Both the position numbers and the translations under genes were made by a program. The notes under the pieces were generated by a model, which did not search any database, was not told the DNA's origin, and saw only the letters and a program-made list of their open reading frames with translations. Below are positions 45,300-57,489 of a DNA stretch of 64,000 nucleotides, piece by piece. This DNA comes from Ficedula albicollis (Eukaryota; Chordata; Aves; Passeriformes; Muscicapidae), in assembly GCF_000247815.1 (NCBI RefSeq), contig NC_021677.1:1-64000 (forward strand). Direction: 5' to 3'. How positions within the stretch are numbered: the first letter of the stretch is position 1; each line of letters opens with the position of its first letter.

Positions 45300-48200
45300 T
45301 GTCCTACTTATGTTATAAAAGTATCAGTTTGTAAACACAAGGCATGAGAAAAATGTTTGGTGCAAAAGAACAAGGACTAGAAATAAGAAAACTTCTGAAA
45401 TGCCAGGTTTGAGTTGTCTGAGCAAAGGGCTGTGAAGCAGAAATGTGTTCAGTCCTGTTTCACTGAAAATAGAGAGAATTTTGCGTTTGACTCCAAGTGA
45501 TGCCAGATTTCATCTTGGAATTCTTACACAGTTTCCATCAGAGTCTCTCTCATTGATTGTAGACAGCATTTGAGAGTTCTTCAGGCCCCAGTTTTCCATA
45601 AATTTATTTTCAGGCAGGGGTTGTTTGTAATTTTGCATAGTATAGGTGTTCAGTATATTGACAACCTGGTTTATGACATTGCCAAGGAAAGGTCATCAGG
45701 ATTCATTACTTCAATTACCCGCTGCCCTGGGATGTCTTAAATATCTAAGGAAAAAAAAAAAAGGTACCTAAATGTCTCAAGTGAAAAAAAACCCCAGAAA
45801 ATCCTGTTCATATAAGTCATACAAGGTGTCTTTGTGGTTGAATGCATCCATGTTTAGCATCTAATTTGGCACTGCCTCATGTTTGGCCCCAGTGCAGAGG
45901 ACCCTGAGGTCTGTCTGCCAGTATCCATGCAATAACTTCTCAAGGCTTTTTATTACAGATCCTGGTTTTTATTCCCTACTACATAAGGCATGGAGGGAGT
46001 TTGTGCAACTACCACAGACCAGTGCTCCAGCACCTGCAAGTGTGGCACAGACCTGCTCCCATCTAAACCACCTGGGACCTTTTGCAGACACCAAAAAGTG
46101 GGGAGGATATTTTGCCACAGTAGTTCATTAGTTCAGGCACAATCTGTTTACTTCAAGGTGTGTTATTGACATCATATGTGTGTGTGCTTGGAATTGCTTC
46201 CTGTCCTTGTGGGATCAGTGAGACAAGATCCATTTCCTCCCACAGAGCAGGAAATCCGCTCCAGAACTTCAAGTTTCTTCAAAGACAAGTGATCCTTAAA
46301 ACTAATTCTTTTGAAAAGATCTTGTCTCCCTTTGTGTTGGATGATAGAGCTGAATAGGTACAACAGGAGGGAGGGGAAAGAAAGAAAGGCATGATGCAGT
46401 CAGAAACAGAGCAGAACAGAGGAATGCAGCTCCTTATTAAACCAGAGATGTCCCAGAAGCTTTCTGGGAACTTGAAGCTGATTTTGAACATTTTTGGAGT
46501 TGAAATCCTTTGCAGACCTTTCGTCATAGCTTGGTGGCAAGCTAACCTGGGAAACATGAAAAGTTACAGAGCACCAGAATTTCACAGCTCTAAGAAACAA
46601 AGGAGCTTTGTTCAGTAGGCAAATCTGTGCCACTTACATGGAGCACTGCCAGAGAGTCAGACCTAGTTAACTCACTGTGTTTTGAAGTGGAAGGAGGCAG
46701 ATAGGAATGTTTCCAAGTTATAAAATTAGCATTTCAGCAGGAACGTTTCCAAGTCTTAAATTTAGCATTTCAGTGGGTATATTAACGTTGTGTTTAATTG
46801 TTCTGGTTCATCTACCTGAGAATGGAGCAGTGAAGGAGGCCATGCTGCCCAGGGGCTCTGCTGCCCTGATTCTGCATTCCAGGCAGGCAGTGCTGGATGG
46901 GTGATGCCTCCTTGGAGAAGCTTCTGGGCATAAACCTGTGGTGTTAACATTGCTTCTCCAGAGCAAAGCCGTGCAACAGAGGTAATCCTTGTCAATCCTG
47001 TATGGTGTGCCATGCCTGGTACCACAGGCACTCCTAGCATGGGACTGGAGGTTAGCAATTTATTCTTAAAGCTAGGCCTTCAACATGTTGATCTTTAGTC
47101 AGCGAACCATTTAAAGTGAGTGGCCTTATTAATATATATTGTTTAATTAGGTAATAACCCTGGACATTTCAAGAGTGAACCCTACAATATTTATTGTTTA
47201 ATTAGGCAATAACCCTGGACATTTCAAGAGTGAACCCTAAGCTGGCACTGTTGTGATCCCCATTTGAACAAAGGTGGGGCACAGAAAGTACTGAGGGCAT
47301 TTGTTGTGCCTGAATGTTTGGTCTGGTCCTGGTTTGATGTTTCAAGCACCAAGACCTGTGTCAGCACTGTGGGCAGCACAAGCCACAAGTGGGAATAAGG
47401 GCAGTAGAGGTAACAGTGGTGTAAAGTTTATAAAGCAACAGCACGTGAATATCTGAGCTGATAAAGTCCAATATTAAATTATAAAAATGGGCAGTGGGTT
47501 TATTTTCTGAGAACCCAGCAGATGGCTTTCACAGTACAACCAGCTATGTGTCCCTGCCTCTGAGATTTCAACCCAGTAAAGAGTGCCCAAGAGCTGAGTT
47601 TTGGTCCTTAACCTACCAAGTGCAAGGCTGGGTTTTGGGCCTGGATGTGGATGCTATCAGACACTGAGAAACAAACACTTTAAATTTTTCAGGCAATGTG
47701 ATCACCTTGGAAGTATTTTAAAGGCAATGATACACCAACTGTGCATGCAACTGTTTATCTAGCATTTTGTACTCAAGGTCTTTTCTAATGATGTTTGATA
47801 TTCCATGGGGTGTTTTGACTGCAATTAGCTGTTGAGTCATTTTCAAAGAAATAACAAGTCTTCAATCTCACTGAAAAATGTCAATGCTTTTTAAAATGCA
47901 CATCTCTGTGCATGAGCAGGCTATGTGGTTTTTTGTTTGTTTTCATTATTTTCTCTGTATTTTAATTTCATCAGCTGCTCAATTGCCAAGTCTCTCATTA
48001 TTTTACAGTGTTTATCTGTATCCTGAAAAATCTTGTGTCTGGTATAAAACTTCACTATCCCCCTGCTGCTCCCAACTTTTAAGAACTGAAGCCTATTCTT
48101 GATGCACATGATAAACATTTCTGAATGGAATAGAACATATTGTCCAAGCTGTGGTCAGGATTTTTTTTTTTTCTTGACAGAAAATTACTCCTTTGGGAGG

Positions 48201-50130
48201 AAAGTATGTTACTTGACAAGCTGATGATTTTAATTAGTGGACAGAAGGGAGGTGTGATGACCCAAGCTGCATCCTTACACTATAATTTGGTTGAGGTTAT
48301 GTCTGAATGTGATATGATGCTGGCTTTGTGTTTATGATACAAATATATTATATTAACATGCGTAGCCTCTGAACACGTGAGCATCCCAATATTGGGTAAG
48401 TATTACTGGCAGCTTAAGGTTGCTTTCTTTTTCTGTAATTTCATCTGTGGTGAACGGTGGGCTGTTTCTGTAACCCTTCCATCTTGAGTGGAGGTTGAGC
48501 TCTTCCCTACGGACTCTTCTCATCCAAGCAAACCGTGGCACCAGAAACCAGTTCAACCTGTGGCTGTGGAGGGAAACACCCTGAGAATACCTGGGATGGG
48601 ATTTGGCATGCAAAGAAGCCAAATCACTTTTTTAGTTTATCTAAGTCTGGTCATGTGATACAAACTGGATATATCCAGCAACAAGTTATTGGCTACTGCT
48701 GCTTTTTTTTTTCCCCCCTCCCCCACACAGAATTGTTGTTAGTCTTTTCCTTTCTTTACAAGGCATGAAGTATTCCCAGATACAATGCTTGGGTTTAGGA
48801 CTTTCTCTGGGAATGTAGAAAATTGGTAATTGCCCCTCTCTTGCTTTGTCCATGGAATCAAGAGCACTTCTTAAATCACTGCAGAGTAAAATCACAGGAT
48901 AAAACACCGAGGATCCCTTTAGGAGGTTAAATCTTAGATATTGCAGTGCCTGACTTCCCCTCTAGAAGAGACCCTTCTGTAGCTCCAGGCCACAGGTGTG
49001 ACATGTTAATTTCCATCTATTCATTTCCAGGAGAGGTGCTCAGGGCTTTTGCTCATATGTGTGACCATGGGTGGCAGCTTGCTGGACCTACAGCCTGGGT
49101 AGAGCAAGAGAAGGGTCCTTACCTGGAGGGCAGAAAGCCCCATGACAGGTGGGACATGGTGGTTTAAAAGAAGTAGTTCACTCCAGAGGTTTTGCTTTTT
49201 AAAAGGCATTGACCCCCCCTGTGTTGGTGGAAGGGCTGTCTGGCATTGTGAGTTTATCATTTAAATGGTTCCAAAACCAGCTTTGAGAAAACAAACTTCT
49301 CATTTGAGGTTAATGAGACACGGAGTGGCCAGTTCATGCTGTACCTTTGCTGTGGCTATTGTTCCAAGGCAGCTCTCTGGATGGCCAGAGTGCAGGCAGC
49401 TGCATGCTGCCTGGTACACCATGGTTTTTCCTTCTTCTCAGGAAAACCTTCTGACATAAAGACACAATCATATGTAAAACAAGCTTAAGTTTCTGCAGAA
49501 AGTTTCAGAATTTAAAAAAAAAAAAATATCCCAAGAGGGCACAAGACTCGTGTGGTTTTTTTTGTTTTTCTTTTAGTTTTGTTTTATTTTTTGTTTTGCT
49601 TCTGGTGGTGGGGGTGGTGGAGTTTACCTCCCATTGTACTCTGAATGTTCCTCCTAGTGAGTCTGTATAATAAGATAGTAGAATTTCCAATGTGACTACT
49701 GCTACTTAGTGAGTTCTAGTTCCATGACCAGCATCTTGCAGCAATATTCCTTTCAGATATGTGTGTATATATATGCACAAACATATACAGGCAACTTGTT
49801 TCAGACATTTTTTATGCTCTCTGTCAATTTTCCAGCATTACAATTTAACAGATGGAGGCTACTAAATGAATTCCCTTCCCATTTGGATTCCTTTTCTGTA
49901 GAAGCCTGGCATCTGAAATCCCTTCTTGGATGCTAGAGAAGTTATTTCCAAGCTGAAATATAGGAAAGACATAACCATTCATTGTTTCCAAGTTCCTCTC
50001 TTAGTTTATCTTGTTATGTTTTCAGGTCAGAAAGGCCAGAGTAGTAGAGGCTGCATTCAGCTATATGCTGTCCTCACAGACTTTAAGATCCAGTAAAGGA
50101 TTTTCTTGTGTTAGTTAGACAAGTCTTTGC
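45300..50130. other. Intergenic DNA between the two SLCO1 genes, first part
   Basis: No exons recognised on either strand. It contains only short open frames, a 55-bp duplication at 47131-47239 and T-rich tracts. Confidence 0.55.
47131..47239. repeat. 55-bp two-copy tandem duplication
   Basis: The block attgtttaattaggtaataa with ccctggacatttcaagag is repeated with a 55-bp offset and a single internal difference (ggtaat/ggcaat). Confidence 0.88.
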
Positions 50131-50530
50131 AGAGAAGAGAAGAGAAGAGAAGAGAAGAGAAGAGAAGAGAAGAGAAGAGAAGAGAAGAGAAGAGAAGAGA
50201 AGAGAAGAGAAGAGAAGAGAAGAGAAGAGAAGAGAAGAGAAGAGAAGAGAAGAGAAGAGAAGAGAAGAGAAGAGAAGAGAAGAGAAGAGAAGAGAAGAGA
50301 AGAGAAGAGAAGAGAAGAGAAGAGAAGAGAAGAGAAGAGAAGAGAAGAGAAGAGAAGAGAAGAGAAGAGAAGAGAAGAGAAGAGAAGAGAAGAGAAGAGA
50401 AGAGAAGAGAAGAGAAGAGAAGAGAAGAGAAGAGAAGAGAAGAGAAGAGAAGAGAAGAGAAGAGAAGAGAAGAGAAGAGAAGAGAAGAGAAGAGAAGAGA
50501 AGAGAAGAGAAGAGAAGAGAAGAGAAGAGA
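50131..50530. repeat. Perfect (AAGAG)n microsatellite, 400 bp
   Basis: Eighty uninterrupted copies of a pentanucleotide, all purine on the plus strand. The KRREE and LLFSS reading frames across it are consequences of the period and not genes. Confidence 0.97.
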
Positions 50531-53500
50531 TGGTAGTTCTCCAAATCTTATTTCTGTATGAACATCATGAACTTGCTATTATGCACACACTGAGTCAGAC
50601 AGTGGTATTGTTCACAAAAAGAATTACACTTCAGTCAACACCTGGAGGCATGAAGAGTGGTACATGTGGGAGAGCTGTTTTCCTTTGGTGCTGCAGCTGA
50701 TAAATCCCAGAGTAATCCACATCACACTGAAACCCTTCTGCTTCTGAGGGTGAGCCATTGCAACCATTGGGCGTAGGTGGTGTAACTGGTACCTTTCCCC
50801 CTCCCTTTTCTCATCTGTGAATTTCCCACAGTGCATGGAATACCAGGTGGAGAGGAGCCAACACAGGGCTGCAGGTCAGTCTTCCAGGTGCAGAGGTCAC
50901 TGATAGGGAATGACTCGGTGAAGTTCAAAGGCCTGAGTGCCCTAAATGACACCTGAGCTGAGCTGTCAATGCTTATTTGCATGGTTTTTATCACAAACTC
51001 ACAATAATAATTTTAAATAAAGAGACAGGAGGAGTACCAAGATTGAGCTTAGTCTGAATGTGCCTTTAGTGCAACAAAAAAGCTAACAGGTAGGAGAAGA
51101 GGTACCAAGAGGATCCATTAGCTGGTGTTTGCATAGAAAAGGATCTGGATAACTCCCTGATGTGCAGTAAAGAAAAAAAACCAACAAACTGCTCCCCCAG
51201 AGCTTGGGCTGGCAGGTAGTTCTCTGGGATAAAAGATGTTGCCTGTGGTCACTGGGAAGGGAGGGCAATAAGCAGAGGGTGCTGTGGCTGACATCCCTGG
51301 CACTGGACTACAACAGGAGAAGAAACCTCTGGTGCATCTGCCTCGGGTAGCAATTGCACTGCAAGCTGCAAATGGGAGCTCCTGGATTGTCCTGTCCAAG
51401 GGGATTTGAACTCCTGTCCCTTGAGAAAGTGCTGGTGCTGGAGAATGCAGGCAGGGATGGTAATGAAGAGATGGGGACAATTCAGGCCTCTAATTCTAGT
51501 CCTGACTGAGCTGGTTTAACACTTTTGACTTTATAAATTGAGTACAGTAAATAAATTACAGTTGTTACCATCAGTAAAAGATTATTTCTTGGCACATATT
51601 TATGGATGTTTGCCAAGTCAAATTTTAAAATGCAGGTGGCATGACTTCTATTACTTCTCTGGAGATTGTTTTATGCTCTGTTAATTTTCCTGTCTTGGAA
51701 CCCTTCCCAGTGTGTCACAGGCACTCTGCTGTGTTCGTTCTTTTTATTTTAATGCAGATTTTTATTTTAATACAAAATTCCTGATCCAATTTAACATTAA
51801 TTTTTTCTTTGATATTTTTACATTCTCTAGGTATTTACTAGTGTTAACCTCCCTAAAGTAAGGCTGTACCTTCCCTGTGTGTACTAGCTACATTGATTTG
51901 TCTCAAGGATGCATGAAATTTGTGTCATGCTCTACATCCTATTGTTTTGAAAACTGCTTCTTGGTGGCATTTTGTTTTGCTTCCTTGAAAAATGCCTTGG
52001 TGTATATTGCTTTAAGATGCTGATGCTGCGTGAATTTTTTACCTTTGAGATTTTTCAATAATTTGGGATATTAACGAAACAAAAAGCAAAGAATTATTTT
52101 TTGCAGATTGACTTGTCATTGGTCCTGTGTAGCTGAATGTCAGAAACTTGTCTCAGGGACTCTAACGAAACAAAAAGCAAATAATTATTTTTTGCAAATT
52201 GACTTGTCATTGGTCCTGTGTAGCTGAATGTCAGAAACTTGTCTCAGGGACTCCTGCTTTTGCTTTACAGAGGTTCTGTAACAAAGGAACATGGGTGAAA
52301 AAGAGCCAAGCTGCTTCCTGGAGTGGAACACCAAAACTGTTTAGAGCTGTATCAATGATACCTCTGACTTTTCTTGCAGATCACAGAGGGTAATATGCTT
52401 ATATTTCTCAGTTAAAGAAAGAAATTCTCGTGGGATGTTTGACTGAGTTTATGCTGCACAACAAAGCTAATGATAGTTCACAATATACTTGCTTTAGATA
52501 GCTCTAAAAACCCAGCTTGCTCAAAACCAGTTACTGAAACTAATGCTTAAAAGTTCTTAATGCATAGTTTTATTGAAAAACAAAACTCTGTGTAACATGT
52601 TTTCCTCAAAAGATGACTGTAAGCCTTCTTTGGAACTGCAAAGGGAAGTACTGATCTGAAGAAAATTTAGGAAATGTTTTCCTTGAAGCTTCACACATCT
52701 GGTTTTAAGTGAAAGCACAAAGTATTAAGTTTTCTTTAATGACTTTTGAAACACCATTTTGTAGAAAAACAGCTCTAGATTGCATAAATAATAATAGACT
52801 TGCATATTTATCAAGCACTTTAAGATTCCTTCACTTTTAGAAAAAGCGAAGTTAAGTTTATAATATCTAAATGTACAAACAAATTGGTGTTGAGATGTTC
52901 CTTCTATGTTCCCCACCAAGGACATAATGAAAACCTTTTGAGAATTATTTAATAAGTTGTTATTATTGTATTTTTGAATAGAAAAGCTGGCTAGCACTTT
53001 AATACCACCACTTTGATAAGCCATGGCTGTTTAGGCCCATCATAATGCTCACAAGAGTTCTTCCTATGACTTGGAAATCTTGGCCTGAGAAAAATGTCGA
53101 AGTAACATACTTGAAGATTATTTCCTTTGGGTTGCATCCCACTATAGACTTACTTGTTGTTACTCCCCCTCGTGCCGAGCTTTCTGCGCTGGTGGAAAAG
53201 AGGGAGATCCTCGGTGGAAGATGCCATCTGCTTCAGCTCAGCGTGGCAGCAGGCCAGGGCTAAAAACTGTCAGCAAAAGAACCTCTTGGAGGCGGGGGAT
53301 GGCTGAGCACTCTCTCTCTGGGTGTCCTTGCGTGTCCCTGGGCTCTCCTGACGGACTAGGGCCTTGCAGGGGCCTTTCCAACAGACTTCACTTTTACACC
53401 TGGTTGCAGACTGACAGCAATAAATAGGGAACCCATTGCTAGTGTTCATGCATTTTTTTTTCCCTGCTAACTCTGCAATATTGTAATAGTTAAAAGCAGC

Positions 53501-53740
53501 CCAAATCCAGGTTGCAGTACATGCAAATTTGGCAATGATGATGCTAAATCTGCTTCATTCTAATGGTATTTTGGTAAATGAATCTAAGCTTTTTAAAGAT
53601 TTTAAAAAATTAAAATAAGGCATTGAAAAGTAGGCAAAGGTAACCTTTTCACCTGAATAAAAGTATGCAAATGAGAATCAATTTATCTGAAGAATAGGTT
53701 TGATGGATTTCCCATATTCTGCACTCTTTTAAGAGAAAGT
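50531..53740. other. Intergenic DNA, no gene recognised
   Basis: Unique sequence with a 91-bp duplication at 52072-52253. A moderately GC-rich stretch at 50700-51480 has open frames on the minus strand without recognisable similarity or splice structure. Confidence 0.5.
52072..52253. repeat. 91-bp two-copy tandem duplication
   Basis: The unit starts taacgaaacaaaaagcaaa and is repeated with a 91-bp offset. Two differences are visible (gaattatt/taattatt, cagattg/caaattg). Confidence 0.92.
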
Positions 53741-55215
53741 AAGTTTCAACATGTACATTGTTCCCTTGCATTAGAACTAAATTAATTCAACAAGAAGTCA
53801 GCATTTAAATAGTAATGCAGGAGCACTGCATTAAAATGGTCATAGAAATGATCACACTTTGCTCTGTTGCAAATATTCTTATGAAATGGTAGAAATCAGC
53901 TGTGTTTTGATTTGCTCTCTGAGAGCAAATGTAGAGAGCATATAGTCCTGCTGGTGAAACAGAAAAATTGAAACTCTAAATTAAGACCCATAATAAATCA
54001 ATGAATATATAATGATCACAGTACAATGTGTAAAATTCTATCAAGCAAAATCCAATAACAAGTGCAAGTATGGCAGGTAAAATAATTGTCTGCAGTTAAC
54101 CTGCAAGCTTCAGGGGACAATGAGAGCTTGACTATTTATGTGCTTAGCAGCTTCATAATTTCTGTTAGCTTTCATAACGTTTTTTAGTTCTGACTAAATA
54201 TTATAATTCAGTACATTTAATTGAGTTAATTTAGTCCTTGGCAAATCCCTTGATGTATTTTCATACAAAAGAAGATAACCAAGGTTTTCCGTGCAAACCT
54301 CTGCGCTGGAGTTGTGGCACAGAGGGCTCATACCAAAACCTGGCAGATCTCCACGAGTGGTTCATGCCCTTCCCGGAGCTCGGCCATCCCTTGGTTTCCC
54401 TGCTGACCCTCCAAGGCACCAGGAGATGAAAGCTGGAGGCTGTGGGTGCTTGGAAAAAATAAGAAAAAAAAAAATAAAAAAAAAAAAAAAAAAAGTTTCA
54501 ACATGTACATTGTTCCCTTGCATTAGAACTAAATTAATTCAACAAGAAGTCAGCATTTAAATAGTAATGCAGGAGCACTGCATTAAAATGGTCATAGAAA
54601 TGATCACACTTTGCTCTGTTGCAAATATTCTTATGAAATGGTAGAAATCAGCTGTGTTTTGATTTGCTCTCTGAGAGCAAATGTAGAGAGCATATAGTCC
54701 TGCTGGTGAAACAGAAAAATTGAAACTCTAAATTAAGACCCATAATAAATCAATGAATATATAATGATCACAGTACAATGTGTAAAATTCTATCAAGCAA
54801 AATCCAATAACAAGTGCAAGTATGGCAGGTAAAATAATTGTCTGCAGTTAACCTGCAAGCTTCAGGGGACAATGAGAGCTTGACTATTTATGTGCTTAGC
54901 AGCTTCATAATTTCTGTTAGCTTTCATAACGTTTTTTAGTTCTGACTAAATATTATAATTCAGTACATTTAATTGAGTTAATTTAGTCCTTGGCAAATCC
55001 CTTGATGTATTTTCATACAAAAGAAGATAACCAAGGTTTTCCGTGCAAACCTCTGCGCTGGGGTTGTGGCACAGAGGGCTCATACCAAAACCTGGCAGAT
55101 CTCCACGAGTGGTTCATGCCCTTCCCGGAGCTCGGCCATCCCTTGGTTTCCCTGCTGACCCTCCAAGGCACCAGGAGATGAAAGCTGGAGGCTGTGGGTG
55201 CTTGGAAAAAATAAG

Positions 55216-55258
<43 letters not shown>
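53741..55258. repeat. 752-bp tandem duplication, each copy ending in poly(A)
   Basis: The unit from aagtttcaacatgtacattg is repeated with an exact 752-bp offset and almost no differences (one seen: ctggagttg/ctggggttg). Each copy ends with a GC-richer stretch of about 230 bp followed by an A-rich tail; the second tail is about 50 nt. The poly(A) suggests a retroposed insert that was later caught in the duplication, with a junction inside the A tract. Confidence 0.93.
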
Positions 55259-55261
<3 letters not shown>

Positions 55262-55512
55262 TGAAGAAAACAAGTTGTTCCAGCCGGGAGAGGCTGGCAG
55301 GTAGGCTGCCAGAGCAGTGACAGCACCAGGCACTGCCTTCTGCGCTGCTTTTGTGTGGCTGACTGTGGGAAAGTTTTGCAATCGCCGTAAGAAGGAAATG
55401 CAAGGTTTAAGAACCATGTGGTGAAGCGGAGCCGGAGCCAGCAGCGGGGGAGAAGCAGCCCGGCACGGCTGTGACACTGCCCTGGCACTGCTGTGACACT
55501 GCCCTGACACGC
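55262..55512 (+). promoter_or_regulatory. GC-rich candidate promoter/5' UTR exon of second SLCO1 gene
   Basis: A GC-rich stretch of about 250 bp stands out from its AT-rich surroundings and ends with a strong donor (cacgca|gtaagt at 55513). It lies 1.85 kb upstream of the exon carrying the start codon. An untranslated first exon is usual in this family. The assignment rests on composition, donor and position only. Confidence 0.3.
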
Positions 55513-55514
55513 AG

Positions 55515-57365
55515 TAAGTGCTCGCTCTCTGTCTTCAAAGTCTTTATGTCAAGTGCAAAGGTACAATTCTGCCAATCCAAGGGGGTTTTTAAATGAAAAG
55601 CGCTGTTGGGAGCAGAGTATTTTATCCCTCCATAGATCCGTTACCCCTAATTCATAAATTAAATCCTTTATAGTTTTTCTTGCTTCGTATAATTTTAAAT
55701 ACCGCTGGTGTCAATGACTCACTGGTTTGCCGAAGTTCAGGCTATCATAGAGTGGCTATGGAAAATGTGATTGCTCAGTTAGGTGTAAGAGAAGTGTCGC
55801 TACGGTTTAACATTTTCTGAGTTTCAGGTAGGTTATTAGTCTGGCACTATAAAAAAAATGTTATATTTAAAATTCAATATATTGTAACGAAAGCTATGTC
55901 ACTCATTTGGATACTGTTTATTTAACAGAGTCAGATGTTTCACAAAGTTAATCATCAGCAAAATACAAATCAATAAAGAATGTATTTGCTTTAGAGAGCT
56001 CTGTCTTCCAGCTCCTATTGGGGTAAGTCTGACTTCACCATACTTTAATTATCTGTAGCTTGCTATTAAAATTTTTGTTTGTTTGTTTTTATTTAGAAGG
56101 TGCTGAAGATTGTCTAAGGAAGGTTAAGTCCCTTTAGAAATTTCATGTGTGGCTTAGTCTGAAATAGACATGCTTGCTTTCCTTAGTCCCCTCCTACTGG
56201 AGTAGGATTTGGAACTAAAATTTGCAAAATTCCAGTTGGAGTTCTTATGAGTTCTTATGAGGCTTTATATCTCTTAATGAGACATTAGTGCCTCTTTTCA
56301 GTAGTTAGGAGTGACCTTTAGGGGATGGAAGTTCCCATGTGGCTGAAACAACGTGGCACGTTTAAGATTCCAGTGTCTGGAAAATGTTATAGGCCAATCT
56401 TTTGTCATCTATTCCTCTATACCCTTTTAATATAAGTGCAGAGGTATATATCGGAGCTAACAAGTTGATTTTGGTACTACAGCTCCAGTTTTCCAACAGA
56501 CGAATTTGGCAATAGGTTTTCTTTGTTTTGTTTTGTTTTTTTTTACTTACTATTTTTCCAGATGTCACAGTATTAGCTGCTTTGCCTGATCAGCTTAATC
56601 CACACTGGGCGACACACCTAAGATGATTCCTTGAGTTAGAGCCAAGTTTTAAACTTACAACTTCATCAGTCTTACTAAAATATCTACATTTATCTTCTGT
56701 CCTGCAGGGGGCTTGTGAAGGCTTGCAGGCTAACAGGTAGTCATTATTTGTTCCTTTTAGTCAGTGCTCTCCTTTCCCTTAATATATCTTTACCTATTGT
56801 GTTGCTTACCCTTATTTTCTCCTCTGTCATCATTTGTGGTCTGATTCTACAAACATTTATTAACATAAATAATGTTATTCATTCAAATGCTGACAGAATA
56901 GTAGTATTCACTAAGAAAATCCTCAGAAATGCAATAGCAGAAGCCTACTGGATCACACCAAGGGTCCATTTAGTCTGGAACAGTGATCAAAAATGGATGT
57001 CTCAGAATGAATTGGTTCCAGTGTGGTGAAGATGTTTTTCTGACAAACTGTCCTAACCTCCAGCTGCCTGGGGGCTTTCCTTTTCCACAAAGATTTCTGA
57101 AAATCTTCAGTGAGATACCTGTAACTTTTCCATCTTTCCAAGAAAGTTCTGGAGCCTTTTAGAAAGCAGAAGTCACAAACCAGGTGCACTGGTCCTTAAG
57201 TAGTTGCAGTAGGTACTTTGAGCACTCTTTAATGTCCTTCCTGAGAGAAGACGTGAATGTGCAGATATCTCAGGTAGTGTCTCGCCACTGAGTATGTCTG
57301 AAAAACATTGGAACACGCAATCCTTATGCCAATAATAGTAAAACATAGCAATATTTTTCAAACAG
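55515..57365. other. Putative 5' intron of second SLCO1 gene
   Basis: AT-rich DNA without recognised exons or transposons. It ends in the acceptor atttttcaaacag at 57365. Confidence 0.4.
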
Positions 57366-57489
57366 GAGAAGGAAAACCATGGACAGACCAGTCACTGCTG
57401 GCCAGCTTAAAGAAAAATCGCTGTTCCAGGACAGCGATGGCAGTGCAGTCCCTGCCAGGACTGTGTGCCATAATTGTTCCAAGCTAAAG
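57366..57489 (+). CDS. SLCO1B-like: Second SLCO1 gene, first coding exon
   Basis: Acceptor tttcaaacag ends at 57365. The ATG is at 57379 with context aaaaccATGg. It encodes 37 residues, MDRPVTAGQ through CHNCSKLK, then donor gtatgg. The terminal KLK and zero phase match SLCO1A2 exon 1. Confidence 0.82.

Noticed and set aside
50083..50561. KRREE and LLFSS repeat ORFs
   Set aside because: Microsatellite translation only.
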